A DNA stretch of 11,430 bases, from assembly GCA_002429115.1 (NCBI GenBank), contig DIYS01000228.1:1-11430 (forward strand), in the 5' to 3' direction. The position numbers were made by a program, and so were the translations under genes. The notes under the pieces are model-generated. The model searched no databases. It was not told where the DNA came from and saw only the letters and a list, made by a program, of their open reading frames with translations. Source of the DNA: Saccharicrinis sp. UBA6048. Its GTDB lineage: Bacteria; Bacteroidota; Bacteroidia; Bacteroidales; Marinilabiliaceae. The stretch's first letter is position 1. The number at the start of each line of letters is the position of its first letter. Shown here piece after piece: positions 1 to 6,681 of this stretch.

Positions 1-15
1 AAACGCGAAGAATTA

Positions 16-22
16 AAATAAA
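16..22. repeat. Left target-site duplication of the IS
   Basis: The 7 bases AAATAAA directly abut the outer end of the left inverted repeat and recur exactly at 1449-1455, outside the right inverted repeat. A 7-bp duplication is in the range known for IS4-family elements. The sequence is AT-only, so by itself it would be weak evidence; its exact placement at both ends makes it convincing. Confidence 0.8.
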
Positions 23-41
23 TCACTATTAACCGACTAAA
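23..41 (+). repeat. Left terminal inverted repeat of the IS
   Basis: The sequence tcactattaaccgactaaa matches the reverse complement of 1430-1448 at 17 of 19 positions, the two mismatches lying at its 7th and 9th bases. The inner end also forms its own small palindrome (ccgact at 33-38, agtcgg at 41-46), which the right end does not share. Confidence 0.85.
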
Positions 42-68
42 GTCGGAATTCATAAAGTTATCTTCTGA

Positions 69-97
69 AACGCCCATTTATTGGGCGTTGGTTTTTT
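69..97 (+). terminator. Rho-independent terminator inside the IS, plus-strand direction
   Basis: An 8-bp stem, aacgccca (69-76) with tgggcgtt (82-89), and a 5-base loop are followed by GG and six T residues (92-97). The T tract is only on the plus-strand side, so it should stop transcripts entering the element from the left flank, which would run antisense to the transposase. In the transposase direction the hairpin is followed by mixed sequence and would terminate poorly. Confidence 0.7.
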
Positions 98-106
98 AAT
101 TTTAAA

Positions 107-1357
107 TCAGACCCCATTCCAATTTAACTGCAATTGACCAGGAGGGCCACCTACTTGCTTTTTAAAGTTCCTGTTGGTGTTGCGTAAAAGTTCCGTCAAC
201 TCAAGCATGCTTATCAGGTGTATTCTCACAAGTGAAGCTACCACCGAAAATGCTTTTTTCGTTTGAGCTTTCTTTTGGATGACGGTCATTAAAAGCTGGG
301 CTATTAGTGTGCACCATACTTGTGTACGTATGGCATTTTCATTTTCGCCATAGAAGTAGTGGAGCTGAAAGTTCTGCTTCATCTTCTTGAATAGAAGCTC
401 AATCCCCCAGCGTTTCTTATATAGAAATGCCACTTCTTCGGCTGTGATCTCAAAATTATTGGTTAAGAACTCAAAATAACGGTTCTTCTCATCTTGGTAT
501 GCCACCTTTCGGAGCTTAAGCGATTTCTTAATTTTATACTGCTTACATCCTTCTTCGTTCTCCGGATAGTATTCTAATTCTATGGTCTGATCTTTTAGAA
601 CCTTAGCAACACCTTTCTTTCGATAGCCTATTTTATGTGTTTCTATCACAATGTATACTGCATTCTTTTTTAAGCGAGTGACAAAATAAACTTGCTGATT
701 GGTCCACAAAGCAAATTGATGATAATAGTTGTAGGCTTTGTCGAATACTATCATGCTGTGCGATATGAGTTCCAAACTCTTAAGAAAATTTTTGTCATGC
801 ACCTTGGCTGCTGTAACCTTTACAAACCTGCCTACGGACTGTACTGCATCAATGAGCATATGTACCTTAAGGCCGCCTTTCTTTTTACCATCTCCTTTGG
901 GATTACGTCCAACGCCTTTGAGCACATCACTAAACAAGCGAATAGTTGTAGAATCAATCAAAAGCACTTCTTTGAAAGTCAAACCATAAGTTCGGCTGTC
1001 CGACAAAAATGACTGATACTTCTTTACTAACTCAAAATATAATGACTCGAAAAAACGATGGTCTCGATTACGCAATCCATCGCCTGCTGTACTCTTGGCT
1101 GGAGCTTTATCCAGTCCTAAATGGTTTAACTTTCCTCCCAAAGCCCGCATGCCTTCACAGGTTTCAGTCATTGAATCACATCGGCTGAAAATCCCAAACA
1201 GCATGGTAATTATATGCGTTCTGGTCTTAAAAGCCTTGTAATAGCGGTCGCAGTCATGATGTTTAATTAGTGTTGATATGTCTACGACTTTTAACAAATC
1301 TATTATCTGTTTGAAGATCGGCTGACCGACAAAATTTATTTCCTTATTTTTACTCAT
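107..1357 (-). CDS. IS4-family DDE transposase
   Basis: This 416-residue protein is the transposase of the surrounding insertion sequence and catalyses its cut-and-paste movement through a DDE active site on an RNase H-like fold. The likely catalytic residues are D135 (in LLIDSTTIR), D206 (in IVFDKAYNYY) and E320. The IS4-family YREK signature is visible as Y313, R316, E320 and K327. The N-terminal 70 residues resemble the DUF4372 domain common at the front of this transposase type, and an insertion of mostly beta-strand character lies between D206 and E320, as is usual in the family. The ATG at 1355-1357 gives the family's normal length and N-terminus. The reading frame is intact from start to stop, with no frameshift, so the enzyme is probably functional. 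Confidence 0.93.
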   Translation of the reverse strand: MSKNKEINFVGQPIFKQIIDLLKVVDISTLIKHHDCDRYYKAFKTRTHIITMLFGIFSRCDSMTETCEGMRALGGKLNHLGLDKAPAKSTAGDGLRNRDHRFFESLYFELVKKYQSFLSDSRTYGLTFKEVLLIDSTTIRLFSDVLKGVGRNPKGDGKKKGGLKVHMLIDAVQSVGRFVKVTAAKVHDKNFLKSLELISHSMIVFDKAYNYYHQFALWTNQQVYFVTRLKKNAVYIVIETHKIGYRKKGVAKVLKDQTIELEYYPENEEGCKQYKIKKSLKLRKVAYQDEKNRYFEFLTNNFEITAEEVAFLYKKRWGIELLFKKMKQNFQLHYFYGENENAIRTQVWCTLIAQLLMTVIQKKAQTKKAFSVVASLVRIHLISMLELTELLRNTNRNFKKQVGGPPGQLQLNWNGV

Positions 1358-1429
1358 GTTGTAAAATGTTTCGCAAAATCAATTTACAACTTTGAGGGGA
1401 AACCTCTTGGGAGTACCCTCTTTTAATAA

Positions 1430-1448
1430 TTTAGTCGGTCACTAGTGA
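1430..1448 (-). repeat. Right terminal inverted repeat of the IS
   Basis: The sequence tttagtcggtcactagtga is the inverted partner of 23-41 with two mismatches. It lies upstream of the transposase start, so the transposase promoter must lie in the stretch between here and 1358; no clear promoter was recognised there. A small hairpin, gaggg (1394-1398) with ccctc (1416-1420), lies in the same stretch. Confidence 0.85.
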
Positions 1449-1455
1449 AAATAAA
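1449..1455. repeat. Right target-site duplication of the IS
   Basis: AAATAAA, identical to positions 16-22, directly abuts the right inverted repeat. The pair marks the insertion point; removing 23-1455 rebuilds the likely pre-insertion sequence. Confidence 0.8.
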
Positions 1456-1485
1456 TATTTATAATCAGAGTGGGAACAAAGACAC

Positions 1486-1532
1486 GCCCTGCCTCCTTTG
1501 GAGGCGTAGGGCAATTTATCCCCTTACAGGGG
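1486..1532. other. Two consecutive GC-rich hairpins
   Basis: The first hairpin pairs gccct and gcctcc (1486-1496) with ggaggc and agggc (1500-1512), with a 3-base loop and a 2-base bulge. The second pairs cccc (1520-1523) with gggg (1529-1532). They stand out in AT-rich surroundings and lie just before a third hairpin that has a T tract. Neither has its own T tract. They could be transcript-end structures or a dispersed intergenic repeat; the sequence does not decide. Confidence 0.55.
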
Positions 1533-1543
1533 TTATTATAATG

Positions 1544-1568
1544 CCCCATCCTGTGGGTGGGGATTTTT
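1544..1568 (+). terminator. Terminator hairpin, plus-strand direction
   Basis: A stem of about 8 bp, ccccatcc (1544-1551) with gggtgggg (1555-1562), including one G-T pair, has a 3-base loop and is followed by A and five T residues (1564-1568). The T tract overlaps the stop codon of the convergent lytic transglycosylase gene (1567-1569). It would serve a plus-strand gene left of the insertion sequence. In the opposite direction the same stem is followed by CATTATAA, so it is only a weak end signal for the lytic transglycosylase. Confidence 0.6.
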
Positions 1569-2547
1569 ACTTTACCAGGCTGCTATCTTTTTGCGTAGCA
1601 ATGGGCTGATCAATAAATTTTTGAGATGATGAAGGCAATTTAATACTGTACTCTTTCTTTCTTGAATTCGTTAAATAGGCTTCTCTTAACCACGGATTCA
1701 GGTTTTTTAGCTCTTTATACGTAGTTCCGTATTTTTGGGCAAATGTAGCAAAGTTCTTTACACCAGTGTTGATTGTTAGATCAGTTGTTTTGATTACCGG
1801 ATAAAGATCTTCCTTCTTCACATAAAAGCCGTAGTGTTCGGCATTTTGTAATATTTCCTTAATAGCCAGAATGCGGTATACATAACGTCCAGTTTCCTCA
1901 CCCAATAATAAGTCATAATAATTATCCGTTTTCTGACGATCAAGTTGACGATTTACGCCTGAGCGACCTGCATTGTAGGCTGCCGCTGTTAGTGTCCAAC
2001 TTCCATAATGATCATACATCTTCTTGAAATACTTACACGCAGCTACTGTTGCTTTTTCAATATGGTAGCGTTCATCTACTTCGGGCGTTACTTCTAAACC
2101 ATATTCTTTACCGGTGGCACGCATAAATTGCCATAGACCGACTGCTCCGGCAGGAGATTTTGCACGAGGCATAAAGCTACTTTCAATCAGTGATAGGTAC
2201 TTGAAATCATCCGGAATGCCTTGTTCTTTTAAAATCGGCTCTATTGTTGGGAAGTAACGATTGGCTCGTTTAATAAAAAGAATGGTTTGCGATTGCCAAT
2301 AGGTATTTACGAGCAATTCACGATCGAAACTTTCTTTTACATCATATCGATCTATTGGCGCATTTTCGCCTGCAAAATTGATAGACTGGGGAATATCCAA
2401 TGATGAAATAGCATAACTACTTTCATTCGATAGTTCTTCAGCCTGCACGGTCGGTTCTGATGAATGGATGAATAATTGTGATATTAAAATAAGTGCAATA
2501 ATTGCAGCAGAAACAGATAACAACTTAGTGTAAAAATTCGTTTTCAT
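1567..2547 (-). CDS. Exported lytic murein transglycosylase, MltD-like (GH23/SLT domain)
   Basis: This 326-residue protein is predicted to cleave the MurNAc-GlcNAc bond of peptidoglycan, forming a 1,6-anhydro end, and to act in the periplasm. Residues 1-30 form a signal peptide or N-terminal anchor (KTNFYTKLL then a hydrophobic stretch); no lipobox cysteine is seen. The SLT/GH23 domain spans about residues 95-240. The catalytic glutamate is E122 in SLIESSF, followed by the family motifs GLWQFM (137-142) and AAYNAG (189-194). The C-terminal part (about 254-305, with YGTTYKELKNLNPWL) looks like a divergent LysM-type peptidoglycan-binding module, followed by a short Ser/Gln/Lys-rich tail. The gene diverges from the histidine kinase and has its own promoter, so it is probably a single-gene unit for wall turnover. 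The ATG at 2545-2547 is the only start placed directly before the signal peptide. Confidence 0.9.
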   Translation of the reverse strand: MKTNFYTKLLSVSAAIIALILISQLFIHSSEPTVQAEELSNESSYAISSLDIPQSINFAGENAPIDRYDVKESFDRELLVNTYWQSQTILFIKRANRYFPTIEPILKEQGIPDDFKYLSLIESSFMPRAKSPAGAVGLWQFMRATGKEYGLEVTPEVDERYHIEKATVAACKYFKKMYDHYGSWTLTAAAYNAGRSGVNRQLDRQKTDNYYDLLLGEETGRYVYRILAIKEILQNAEHYGFYVKKEDLYPVIKTTDLTINTGVKNFATFAQKYGTTYKELKNLNPWLREAYLTNSRKKEYSIKLPSSSQKFIDQPIATQKDSSLVK

Positions 2548-2580
2548 AGCCTCTCAAATCAACCTTTTATAAACGGACAC

Positions 2581-2611
2581 CAAAAATAATTTTTAGGCTT
2601 AACAAACCAAA
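2581..2611 (-). promoter_or_regulatory. Bacteroidota-type promoter for the lytic transglycosylase gene
   Basis: Read on the minus strand, a -33 TTTG box (2608-2611) is followed after 19 bases by TATTTTTG (2581-2588), an exact match to the -7 consensus TAnnTTTG of Bacteroidota primary sigma factor promoters. Transcription should start near 2575, leaving a leader of roughly 25-30 bases before the ATG at 2547. Confidence 0.6.
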
Positions 2612-2769
2612 AAACGTGCCGTGATAGTTATTAACAAGTCGAATTTTATCCAATAATGTGTCGTGGGTATAAGTAGTACGCCAAAGACTGAAAAATGTTG
2701 TAGAAAATATAAAAAAATAGGAACTTAAATTGGTTTTATAAGGTGAACAATTACAGAGTGATAATTCTT

Positions 2770-2801
2770 TTTGTTTAAACATGATATATTTAATAATTTA
2801 C
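2770..2801 (+). promoter_or_regulatory. Candidate promoter for the histidine kinase gene
   Basis: TTTG (2770-2773) is followed after 20 bases by TAATTTAC (2794-2801), which keeps TAnnTT of the Bacteroidota -7 consensus but lacks the final TG. The predicted transcript start near 2807 would leave a leader of about 20 bases before the ATG at 2828. A closer -7 match, TATATTTA (2785-2792), has only 11 bases to the TTTG. Confidence 0.3.
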
Positions 2802-2827
2802 GGCGCTACTCAGGAAAACAATTGAAC

Positions 2828-5455
2828 ATGCAAGAATCATTTAAAATTAAGCAGATAATTGACACATCGCTCGAACCGGCTGTTGCGTTTCGTAAGGAGG
2901 GGTTTGAGGTGGTGTACGTTAACGATGCTATTAAATCTCTGTTTAATTTAAACGATATGGATGGTGATTTACGTTTGCGTCATTTTTGTTCTCGTGCTGA
3001 CATATTCAATGAACGATCGGCCGTTGAAATGTTTAGTAAATTAGAACTTGATTCACCTGTTATTTATGATTGGCCTGTTCGCTTAAATGAAATAAGGTGG
3101 CTTTCTGCCTACATTCGATTGCTCTCTGTTGAAGACGAAACCTACATTATCGTTGTTTTTCGTAATAATACAAAAGCCAAGGAAAGCCTGCAGCGTTTGG
3201 ACAAGATGGTGGCATTCAGGGAAGTGCTTGATCAGCTTCTTATATATAATACGAATATCAATGTTGTTGAAATACCATCGTTAATTGATCAGGCACTGGA
3301 GCTGGTTGGAAAGTTTTTCGATTGTGACCGAAGTTATGTGTTTGAATACAGTGACGATTTATATTTCAAATCAAATATTAATGAATGGTGTGCACCAGAT
3401 GTTATTCCTTACATTGATGAATTGCAGGATCTGCCCACTAATGCCTTTCCATATCTAAAGGAGAAATTATTTAAGCTCGAGGTTGTTTGTTTTGATGACA
3501 TCTATGACCTGCCTGATAATGCTATTGAAGAGCGTGAAGAGTTTGCTAAAGAAGGCATACAGTCTATTTTGATGATTCCTTTTAGTGAAGGGAAAAAACC
3601 ACTTGGGTTTATAGGTCTTGATCATGTACATCTAAAAAAGCATTGGAGTAAAGGTGAGGTGTCAAATTTGAAATTACTGGCACGCAGCTTTGCCAACTTT
3701 ATTGTGAGGATGCGCAATGAAAAGCAAATAATAGATAGTAAGTTATTGTACGAAACGCTTTTTGAAGCGGCCAATGATGGAATAGCAATCATTAAGAAGG
3801 GGCGATTGATAGATGTTAATCCCAAGGGACTCATTGAAATGCGTTGTTCAAAGGAGTTAATCATTGGTAAGACCGCCGTTGAATTATCCGCTATTTCACA
3901 ACCAGATGGAAAATCAACGTCCTACACGAATGTATATTTGAGTGAAGCAGAAAAGGGTATTCCTCAAAAATTTGACTGGCGATTAAGACGATTTGATGGA
4001 ACAGAATTTCTGGCACAGATTACGCTAAATCAATTCCAGATAAAGAATGAAAAGCTGGTAATTGCCATTTTCAGAGATATTAGCAGGCATCAACTCACCG
4101 TTGATAACCTCATTAGTAATCAGGAAAACTTAAAGAAGGAAATTGAAAGTTTTGTTCACCCGTTTGAAGATGTTACTCAGATAACTTTGCTGAATGTTTT
4201 TGACATTGAGCAATTGCAGAACGTTCAGGATGCATTTTCATATGCGACAGGTATATCTTCGATAATAACTGATACCAAGGGAAATCCGATTACCAAAATA
4301 TCATTTACAAATCCGGTATGTTCGCTCGTTCGTGATACTGAAGAAGGAAGCCAGATGTGTATAAAAAGTGGCAAAGAGTTGGGCGAGATGGCTAGTAAGC
4401 AATTAAAGCCTGTTTCACGCCCTTGTCTGGCATGTGGCTTTATTGATGCGGCTTCACCTATTATTGTGGATGGACATCATATTGGCAATTGGGTAATAGG
4501 GCAGGTACGGCCAAAGGATCTTGATATTGACCGGTTGTTAGAATATACGCGTAGTTTGCAGTTGCCAGACAGCGAAGTTGTTGAAAGTTTTAAGGAGCTG
4601 ACTCAGCTGGCACCTGAACATTTCGATAAAATTCTGAATCTTCTAAATGTTTTAACAATTGAGTTGTCTGATTTAGGCTATAATAACCTTAAGCTAGCGA
4701 AAACAATTAACGAGCATCTTAAGATGGAACGTGAACTTCGTAATGCGAAGCAGAATGCAGAAGAAAGTGATCGTCTGAAAACGGCTTTTTTGGCAAACCT
4801 GTCTCATGAAATCCGTACGCCTATGAATGGTATCGTTGGTTTTTCAGAGTTGCTGCAGTACGATGGGCTTACGCCTGATGATCGTCGTGAATACGTACGT
4901 TTGATACATCAAAGTTCCAGCCAGCTATTGAGTATTATTAATGATATAATTGATATTTCAAAGATTGAAGCGGGACAGATGGAGGTGCGAGCACGTTATT
5001 TTGACTTGACCCGTCTAGGAGTGGAATTGTATTCTTTCTTTCAGGAAGAAGCCGACAAAAAAGAGATAGAATTGATCTTTGAAAATGCTGAACAAGGTGA
5101 ATTCGAATTGTTCTCGGATGAAGTTAAACTGCGACAGGTATTAACGAATTTAATTTCAAATGCGATTAAGTTTACCTCGGAAGGAAGTGTTCGTTTTGGC
5201 TTTATCGACATAAATGAGATGGAACTGGAATTATTTGTTCAGGATTCAGGTGTTGGTATTGATGCCGATGATCTTGAATTTATCTTCGATCGATTCTGGC
5301 AAGCGAAAGATACGGATGTGAAAAAAGGAGGCACAGGGTTAGGACTTGCTATTACCAAAGCATACATTGAATTATTAGGAGGGCATATATTTGTAGAATC
5401 TGATTCCGAGAATGGAACACGATTTAGCTGTCGAGTTCCTAAATCTATAAAATAG
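2828..5455 (+). CDS. Cytoplasmic sensor histidine kinase: PAS-GAF-PAS-PocR-HisKA-HATPase
   Basis: This 875-residue kinase has no evident membrane segment, so it probably senses an intracellular signal. The domains are a PAS-like region (about 1-120), GAF (145-295), a second PAS (305-420), a PocR-type ligand-binding domain (455-615), a linker helix, HisKA (650-715) and HATPase_c (760-872). The phosphoacceptor is H660 in SHEIRTP. The ATP site shows N778 (N box), DSGVG (806-810) and GGTGLGL (834-840). The PocR domain contains C498, C511, C533 and C536, the last two as CLAC, which might bind metal or respond to redox state. No receiver domain is fused and no response regulator gene is in the window, so its target is unknown. 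The ATG at 2828 is chosen because it leads straight into the PAS region; an in-frame TTG at 2771 would add 19 residues, including the promoter-like DNA. The gene converges on the rnf operon. Confidence 0.9.
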   Translation: MQESFKIKQIIDTSLEPAVAFRKEGFEVVYVNDAIKSLFNLNDMDGDLRLRHFCSRADIFNERSAVEMFSKLELDSPVIYDWPVRLNEIRWLSAYIRLLSVEDETYIIVVFRNNTKAKESLQRLDKMVAFREVLDQLLIYNTNINVVEIPSLIDQALELVGKFFDCDRSYVFEYSDDLYFKSNINEWCAPDVIPYIDELQDLPTNAFPYLKEKLFKLEVVCFDDIYDLPDNAIEEREEFAKEGIQSILMIPFSEGKKPLGFIGLDHVHLKKHWSKGEVSNLKLLARSFANFIVRMRNEKQIIDSKLLYETLFEAANDGIAIIKKGRLIDVNPKGLIEMRCSKELIIGKTAVELSAISQPDGKSTSYTNVYLSEAEKGIPQKFDWRLRRFDGTEFLAQITLNQFQIKNEKLVIAIFRDISRHQLTVDNLISNQENLKKEIESFVHPFEDVTQITLLNVFDIEQLQNVQDAFSYATGISSIITDTKGNPITKISFTNPVCSLVRDTEEGSQMCIKSGKELGEMASKQLKPVSRPCLACGFIDAASPIIVDGHHIGNWVIGQVRPKDLDIDRLLEYTRSLQLPDSEVVESFKELTQLAPEHFDKILNLLNVLTIELSDLGYNNLKLAKTINEHLKMERELRNAKQNAEESDRLKTAFLANLSHEIRTPMNGIVGFSELLQYDGLTPDDRREYVRLIHQSSSQLLSIINDIIDISKIEAGQMEVRARYFDLTRLGVELYSFFQEEADKKEIELIFENAEQGEFELFSDEVKLRQVLTNLISNAIKFTSEGSVRFGFIDINEMELELFVQDSGVGIDADDLEFIFDRFWQAKDTDVKKGGTGLGLAITKAYIELLGGHIFVESDSENGTRFSCRVPKSIK

Positions 5456-5461
5456 TCAAAC

Positions 5462-5495
5462 AAAAAAGAGAAGCTCATTGAACTTCTCTTTTTTT
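5462..5495. terminator. Bidirectional terminator between the kinase gene and rnfA
   Basis: The stem agagaag (5467-5473) pairs with cttctct (5483-5489) around a 9-base loop. It is preceded by five further A residues (5462-5466) and followed by T residues to 5495, so either direction gives a hairpin plus U tract. It lies 7 bases after the kinase stop and about 20 bases past the rnfA stop, and probably ends both transcripts. Confidence 0.85.
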
Positions 5496-5514
5496 ATATC
5501 GTATGTGTTTAGTC

Positions 5515-6090
5515 TTAAACAATACCAGCAAAGCCCATAAAAGCTAAAGCTAACAGACCTGCAACAATTAAAGCAATTGGCGTACCCTTCATACCTTTTG
5601 GTATATCCATCAAATCCAATTGCTCGCGGATACCGGCAAAAGTAATTAATGCTAATCCAAATCCAATGGCATGAGAAATTGCGAAGATAACTGACTTAAC
5701 AATGTTAGTATCTTCCAATTTAAGAGCCAGGATGGCAACCCCCAAAATCGCACAGTTGGTCGTAATCAATGGTAAGAATACACCTAATGCCTGATACAAA
5801 GGAGGACTTACTTTCTTCAGGATAATCTCAACCAATTGTACCAGTGAAGCAATCACCAAAATAAAAGTGATTGTTTGCAAATACTGTACGCCAAATGGTT
5901 CAAGGATGGCCTTCTGTATAAAGAATGTAACAATAGTTGCAATCACCATCACAAAAGTCACGGCACCTGTCATTCCAATCCCGGTAGATATCTTTTTTGA
6001 TACACCAAGGAACGGACAAATTCCTAAAAACTGGCTCAGTACAATGTTGTTAACAAAGATGGCCGATATAACGATTAATATATATTCCAT
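5515..6090 (-). CDS. rnfA: Rnf electron transport complex subunit RnfA
   Basis: RnfA is an integral membrane subunit of the ion-translocating ferredoxin:NAD+ oxidoreductase, homologous to NqrE. Its 191 residues are the usual family length and form about six membrane helices. Cysteines C25 (in LGICPFLGV) and C113 (in TTNCAILG) are the conserved pair of the RnfA/RnfE (NqrE/NqrD) fold; in these complexes they hold a [2Fe-2S] cluster within the membrane between the two subunits. It is the last gene of the operon, starting 3 bases after the rnfE stop, with a strong ribosome binding site encoded in the rnfE tail, so translation is probably coupled. RnfE is a paralogue in opposite membrane orientation by family knowledge. 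The bidirectional terminator follows directly. Confidence 0.95.
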   Translation of the reverse strand: MEYILIVISAIFVNNIVLSQFLGICPFLGVSKKISTGIGMTGAVTFVMVIATIVTFFIQKAILEPFGVQYLQTITFILVIASLVQLVEIILKKVSPPLYQALGVFLPLITTNCAILGVAILALKLEDTNIVKSVIFAISHAIGFGLALITFAGIREQLDLMDIPKGMKGTPIALIVAGLLALAFMGFAGIV

Positions 6091-6093
6091 AAT

Positions 6094-6681
6094 TTAAGCC
6101 TCCTTTTTAACCTGGTTAATAAATGCGATTAAGTAACCTAAGGCGATAAAAGCTCCAGGTGCTAAAACAAACACAAGCATACCGTAATCTTCAGGATAAA
6201 TAGCTGTGCCGAATAGTTTTCCACTTCCCAGTAACTCTCGGATAGAACCCAGCATTGTTAGTGCCATGGCAAATCCAAGTCCCATGCCTAAGCCATCAAC
6301 GATGGATGAGCCCAGGTTATTTTTCGAAGCAAAAGCTTCGGCACGTCCAAGTACCAGACAGTTTACCACGATCAACGGAATAAATAATCCCAATGAATCG
6401 AATAATGCCGGAACATACGCCTGCATGGTCATTTCAACGATGGTAACAAAAGTTGCAATAACCACAATAAATGAAGGGATGCGTACTTTATCCGGGATAA
6501 AGTTCTTGATTAATGCCACCACTAAATTCGACATTACTAATACGAATGTAGTAGCCAGTCCCATACCCAGTCCATCAATGGCCGATGAAGTTACACCCAG
6601 GGTAGGACACATTCCTAAAAGAAGCGTGAATACTGCGTTCTCTTTGAAAAAGCCTTTTGAAAAGTTATTCCACTGATTCAT
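6094..6681 (-). CDS. rnfE: Rnf electron transport complex subunit RnfE
   Basis: RnfE is the second paired integral membrane subunit of the Rnf complex, homologous to NqrD. It is 195 residues long with about six hydrophobic segments. C25 (in LGMCPTLGV) and C108 (in VVNCLVLGRAEAF) correspond to the cysteines that share a [2Fe-2S] cluster with RnfA in characterised Rnf and Na+-NQR complexes. The ATG overlaps the rnfG stop codon as ATGA (6678-6681), and an AAGGAGGTG site lies just upstream within the end of rnfG, so translation is likely coupled to rnfG. The last codons, KKEA, double as the ribosome binding site of rnfA. The length and both cysteine motifs are intact. Confidence 0.95.
   Translation of the reverse strand: MNQWNNFSKGFFKENAVFTLLLGMCPTLGVTSSAIDGLGMGLATTFVLVMSNLVVALIKNFIPDKVRIPSFIVVIATFVTIVEMTMQAYVPALFDSLGLFIPLIVVNCLVLGRAEAFASKNNLGSSIVDGLGMGLGFAMALTMLGSIRELLGSGKLFGTAIYPEDYGMLVFVLAPGAFIALGYLIAFINQVKKEA
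6099..6105 (-). promoter_or_regulatory. Strong Shine-Dalgarno site for rnfA
   Basis: Read on the minus strand this is AAGGAGG, 8 bases before the rnfA ATG and inside the final codons of rnfE. Such a full anti-16S match is notable in a phylum whose genes usually lack one. Confidence 0.75.

Larger units (their letters stand above)
23..1448 (-). mobile_element. Intact IS4-family insertion sequence (1426 bp)
   Basis: This is a complete insertion sequence: a 19-bp imperfect terminal inverted repeat at each end (17 of 19 positions match), one full-length DDE transposase gene filling most of the interior, and a perfect 7-bp direct repeat (AAATAAA) immediately outside both ends. The transposase has the YREK signature of the IS4 family, and the short target duplication would fit the ISPepr1-like branch; that sub-assignment is an inference. 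The element also carries a terminator hairpin between its left end and the transposase stop. Nothing is visibly broken, so the copy may be recent and active. It sits between whatever gene lies left of the window and the hairpin cluster near the lytic transglycosylase gene; no recognisable gene inside the window is interrupted. Confidence 0.9.

Noticed and set aside
692..1012. Plus-strand open frame opposite the transposase
   Set aside because: It is antisense to a well-supported transposase, has no family resemblance, and a second overlapping frame (738-989) exists in the same place, typical of shadow frames.
2567..2782. Minus-strand 71-residue open frame in the divergent gap
   Set aside because: It covers both candidate promoters, has phenylalanine- and threonine-rich low-complexity content, and shows no recognisable domain.
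2785..2792. TATATTTA as the kinase -7 box
   Set aside because: It matches 7 of 8 consensus bases but lies only 11 bases after the TTTG, too close for a standard promoter; the box at 2794 has the right spacing.
2771..2827. TTG start giving the kinase 19 extra residues
   Set aside because: The extension overlaps promoter-like sequence and adds nothing of the PAS domain; the ATG at 2828 leads directly into it.
6206..6676. 156-residue plus-strand frame opposite rnfE
   Set aside because: It is the antisense shadow of a conserved membrane gene; its proline, serine and threonine content is the mirror of hydrophobic codons. Similar shadows at 5867-6097, 6732-6986, 6967-7392, 10096-10344 and 10387-10623 were dropped for the same reason.
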